From Actinopolymorpha pittospori (GTDB lineage Bacteria > Actinomycetota > Actinomycetes > Propionibacteriales > Actinopolymorphaceae), in the NCBI RefSeq assembly GCF_014873875.1, contig NZ_JADBEM010000001.1, forward strand, positions 2,542,001 through 2,606,000: a stretch of 64,000 nucleotides of DNA, in the 5' to 3' direction. A model generated the notes under the pieces. That model worked only from the letters and a program-made list of their open reading frames with translations. It had not been told where the DNA came from and did not search any database. The position numbers and the translations under genes were made by a program. Shown piece by piece: positions 61,446 to 64,000 of the stretch (positions are counted from its first letter, which is position 1; each line of letters starts with the position of its first letter).

Positions 61446-62174
61446 ATGCCCGGAGGCAGGCTGACCTACCAGGACCGACAGCGGATCGCCGAGGGACTTG
61501 CCGAAGGGCTCACCCCGACCGAGATCGCCGCTCGCCTGGAAAGGCCACTGTCGACCATCACCCGGGAGGTCAGCCGCAACGGCGGTCCCGACGGCTACGA
61601 GGCTGACAAGGCACACCGGGCCACCAGCGAACGCGCGCACCGGCGCCGGCCGACGGCCGTGCCACCGGCCCGCGCCGAAGCATCAGGACATAACCCCGAG
61701 GCGATGCATGACCTGGAGGAGAAATTCACCGCGATAATGATCAACACGGGGCTGCCGCGGATGACCGCCCGCGTGCTCACCTGCCTGTATCTCACAGACA
61801 GCGGCAGCATGTCGGCGGCCGAGCTCGTCCAGCGGCTCCAGGTCAGCCCCGCCTCCATCTCCAAGGCCATCGGCGAGCTCGAACAACAGGAACTGATCCG
61901 TCGTGAACGTGCCCCCCGCCGACGGCACGACCGGTACGTCATTGACGCCGACGCCTGGTTCCGCGGCTGGATGGCCAGCGCCCGCCAGAACGCTGCGTTG
62001 GCCGATTTCGCCCGCCAGGGAGCCGAAACTCTCGGCGCGACCTCACCCGCCGGCGCCCGGCTGCAGGACATCGGCGAGTTCTTCGAGCACGTTGGCCACG
62101 CCATGCTCCAGGCGGCCGAACAATGGCGGCAGGCCTACGTCGCGCGACCAACGCCCGACGGCGACGCGGCGTAG
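61446..62174 (+). CDS. MarR/GbsR-type regulator with IS30-like N-terminal HTH
   Basis: 242 aa from the ATG at 61446, with AGGAGG eight bases upstream. Residues 1-60 are an HTH of the IS30 transposase kind: RLTYQDRQRIAEGLAEGLTP, then TEIAARLERPLSTITREVSR. Residues 85-200 are a MarR/GbsR winged helix: MTARVLTCLYLTDSGSMSAA, ELVQRLQVSPASISKAIGEL, EQQELIRRERAPRRRHDRYV. The C-terminal 40 residues are helical. So two DNA-binding domains are joined. Related double-HTH regulators exist in actinobacteria. It probably controls the divergent membrane protein gene. Confidence 0.88.
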   Translation: MPGGRLTYQDRQRIAEGLAEGLTPTEIAARLERPLSTITREVSRNGGPDGYEADKAHRATSERAHRRRPTAVPPARAEASGHNPEAMHDLEEKFTAIMINTGLPRMTARVLTCLYLTDSGSMSAAELVQRLQVSPASISKAIGELEQQELIRRERAPRRRHDRYVIDADAWFRGWMASARQNAALADFARQGAETLGATSPAGARLQDIGEFFEHVGHAMLQAAEQWRQAYVARPTPDGDAA

Positions 62175-62575
62175 GTGCCGATCGAGGCTGAGTGCCACCA
62201 CGGGGAGGCCTCTTCACACATGCAGAAGGGATGCCCAACCGGGTCGGCGAAGATGTCGATGGGGTAGACGTCGCCCTTGTCCGCAAGCTTGGTCCCGCCC
62301 AACCTGAGTACGGTCCGGGCCGCGACTTCGAGGCCGTCCACGATGAGATCGAGGTGGGCTTGCTGGGGATATGCTGCGTCTGGCCAGCGGGGCGCTCGGT
62401 AGTCCTTCACTCCCGTGAATGCGAGGTAGGGGAGGATGCCCTCCTCCCTGCCGATCATCACCCAGTCCTCGTAGGCCTCCCCTATGCGTTTCATGTCTAG
62501 AAGTTCGATGTAGAAGGAGGACAGGGCGGCGGGGTCAGGACCGTCCAGTACGAAGTTGGAGACGACTGCACGCAC
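62135..62575 (-). CDS. VOC family protein
   Basis: 146 aa. Motifs: NFVLDGPDPAALSSFYIELL, EDWVMIGREEGILPYLAFTG, PQQAHLDLIVDGLEVAARTV and DIFADPVGHPFCMCE. The C-terminal 22 residues overlap the end of the MarR gene (40 bases, convergent) and may be a random extension. A third VOC protein in the window. Confidence 0.88.
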   Translation of the reverse strand: MRAVVSNFVLDGPDPAALSSFYIELLDMKRIGEAYEDWVMIGREEGILPYLAFTGVKDYRAPRWPDAAYPQQAHLDLIVDGLEVAARTVLRLGGTKLADKGDVYPIDIFADPVGHPFCMCEEASPWWHSASIGTYAASPSGVGRAT

Positions 62576-63006
62576 TCCAACCTCATCTCTCCGGCTTTCG
62601 TGGGTGCCTGTGACGCTACTGAGGCTCTATGACAGGTGACGTCCTATTCCCTTCGCGTCGACGAGGAACCCGAAGGAGCGTCGGGCTTTGACCGGTGTCC
62701 TGCATCGGGTCGCGGAGACCGAGGGCCGTAAGCTTCCGCGGCTCGGGCGGCCTCTTGGCCGGGTCTTCCTCCAGTCAGGGGCGGCGCGCAGCCTGGACGC
62801 GTCGAGCAGATGGTGGCTGAGAGCACCGATCCGGCAACACACGAAAGTCGTTTGCTGGGGCGTTGCGGGGTTTGTTAGCGTCCCGGAGTCAGGTCTGGAA
62901 AGGGGGTGACGCTCATGTCTCATCAAGTGACGGCGTCGCCTGAGAGCTGCCTCTAGTCTGACAAGTGCCGGGGCCTCGCTGCTGAGTTCACAGTGGAGGC
63001 TCCTTC
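62576..63006. other. Intergenic, nothing firm
   Basis: About 430 bases. Minus-strand frames carry pieces such as GALSHHLLDASRLRAAPDW, without a family or start. Likely the promoter region of the next gene plus decayed sequence. Confidence 0.4.
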
Positions 63007-64000
63007 ATGCGTCTTTCTCTCTTGTTTCGCCTGCGCCTGTTCCTGTCCCGGCAGCGGTCGAGGGTCGCTGCCTACATCGGATTGCTGCTGATCGCGGCGC
63101 TGCTCGCCGTCCTGGTCCCGCTGGCGTTCCAGCGCGCCGTTGACGACGGGCTGACGGTCGGCGCCACGAAGACCGCGCTGACCTGGACCGGCGTCGCGCT
63201 GGCGCTCGGCCTCTTTGCCACCGGAGCGGGCGCCGTCGCGAACGCCATGGGCGCCGAGATCGGTGCCAGGGTCTCTGAGGCCCTGCGGCGGTCGCAGTTC
63301 GACACGATCACGGCCCAGCCGTACGCCTTCCACGCGCAGTCCAAGGCGGGCGCGGTAATTTCCCGGCTGACCCGCAGCCCCTCGGCGGCCCAGAACCTCA
63401 TCCAGTCGGTCTTCGGCACGCTGGTCGGGCAGGGAGTACTGCTGATTCTGGCCGTTGCCATGTTGGCCAGGTTCAGCGTGACCGCGTTCGTGTTCGTGCT
63501 GGCGATGGCGCCGCTTTTTATGATCCCGTTTCGTGTGTTCAACAAGCGGCTGTTCGCCGCGGGACGCGAACAGACCGCCGCGACCAGTGAGGCCGAACAC
63601 TTCCTCACCGAACGGCTCAACGTCGAGGGCGCGGTGACCCGCCACCTGCTCCACTCACACCCGGCGGAGTCCACGGCCTTCGCTGCCCACGCGGCCAGGA
63701 TTCGGGCAGCCCTGGTTCACCGCAACGGCAGCTTCTACGGATCCCAGTTCGTCACCTCCGCCCTCGCCGCCCTCGGTGTGGCCGGCGCCTACGCCGCGGG
63801 CGCTCTGCAGGGCGCATCGGTGGGACAGGTCGTGGCGATGGCCGCCCTGGTCAAGCTCGTCTATGACCCCCTTGTCCTGATCAGCATCCAGGGGCTCGGC
63901 CTGAGCGGCGGCATCATCGAACTGGAACGGATCTTCGCGGTGCTGGACCTGCCGCGCCACCAACTGGCGGGGCGTCGGGAGCTGGACGCGGCGGCCAGGC
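63007..64000 (+). CDS. ABC exporter half-transporter, partial at window end
   Basis: The ATG at 63007 follows GGAGG. The first 331 codons are visible and the gene runs off the window. The N-terminal membrane domain is present: YIGLLLIAALLAVLVPLAFQ, then AQPYAFHAQSKAGAVISRLT (the intracellular coupling helix region) and NKRLFAAGREQTAATSEAEH. The last helices (GSFYGSQFVTSALAALGVAG) are followed by the LEGIIELERIFAVLDLP-type linker (here SGGIIELERIFAVLDLP) that precedes the ATPase domain, which must lie beyond 64000. Likely an export pump of the MsbA/LmrA kind. Confidence 0.88.
   Translation, partial: MRLSLLFRLRLFLSRQRSRVAAYIGLLLIAALLAVLVPLAFQRAVDDGLTVGATKTALTWTGVALALGLFATGAGAVANAMGAEIGARVSEALRRSQFDTITAQPYAFHAQSKAGAVISRLTRSPSAAQNLIQSVFGTLVGQGVLLILAVAMLARFSVTAFVFVLAMAPLFMIPFRVFNKRLFAAGREQTAATSEAEHFLTERLNVEGAVTRHLLHSHPAESTAFAAHAARIRAALVHRNGSFYGSQFVTSALAALGVAGAYAAGALQGASVGQVVAMAALVKLVYDPLVLISIQGLGLSGGIIELERIFAVLDLPRHQLAGRRELDAAAR

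Overview
The window is a very GC-rich stretch with actinobacterial hallmarks: frequent GTG starts, a WYL regulator, an F420/LLM-type oxidoreductase, CsoR-type copper control, an FtsR-like MerR domain and many small VOC and GNAT genes. It looks like accessory chromosome of a high-GC Actinomycetota (Kribbella-, Micromonospora- or Streptosporangium-like). No rRNA or housekeeping gene fixes the genus. Pseudogenes, truncated genes and insertion sequences are unusually common.

Layout. 1-9.5 kb: a decayed VOC gene, a membrane-anchored MerR/FtsR-like protein, an HNH remnant, a rearranged IS3 interrupted by a truncated IS30, a GIY-YIG nuclease, a divergent VOC/WYL pair, an intact IS630 element and a GNAT. 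9.5-12.3 kb: small plasmid- or phage-like genes and a NUDIX hydrolase. 12.5-20.1 kb: a two-gene minus-strand operon encoding a 526-aa protein with a Gly/Ser/Thr-rich segment that could be pore-forming, followed by a 1991-aa Rhs/YD-repeat protein with a hydrophobic, unassigned C-terminal domain. This pair is the most novel-looking locus.

20.4-33.2 kb: a probable decayed integrative island. It has a tRNA-Lys-like 3' fragment, an integrase remnant and an 82-bp imperfect direct repeat at each end. It carries a CGNR regulator with an MBL-fold hydrolase, a DHA2 efflux pump, a copper module (CsoR, CopZ, exported metal-binding protein, CopA), a secreted beta-helix protein and a beta-carbonic anhydrase whose catalytic Asp is Asn. 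33.2-36.5 kb: GNAT, a broken alpha/beta hydrolase and a methyltransferase gene split by a 1595-bp insertion sequence. 36.9-43 kb: HIT, NUDIX, LLM oxidoreductase, MFS transporter, DUF1905-GNAT fusion and an aminoglycoside-phosphotransferase-fold kinase.

43.4-47.1 kb: two translationally coupled ABC exporter half-transporters. 47.2-53.0 kb: a carbohydrate-use locus with a LacI regulator, twin operators, a Tat-exported GH43 enzyme, two CUT1 permeases and a Tat/lipoprotein solute-binding protein. There is no ATPase, so a shared MsiK-type ATPase is likely. 53.4-64 kb: two GNATs (one with an in-frame stop), a sigma-factor operon, two TetR circuits with clear palindromic operators, SDR plus VOC, an ABC ATPase remnant, an 8-helix membrane protein divergent from a MarR-type regulator with an IS30-like N-terminal HTH, another VOC and the start of an ABC exporter cut by the window end.
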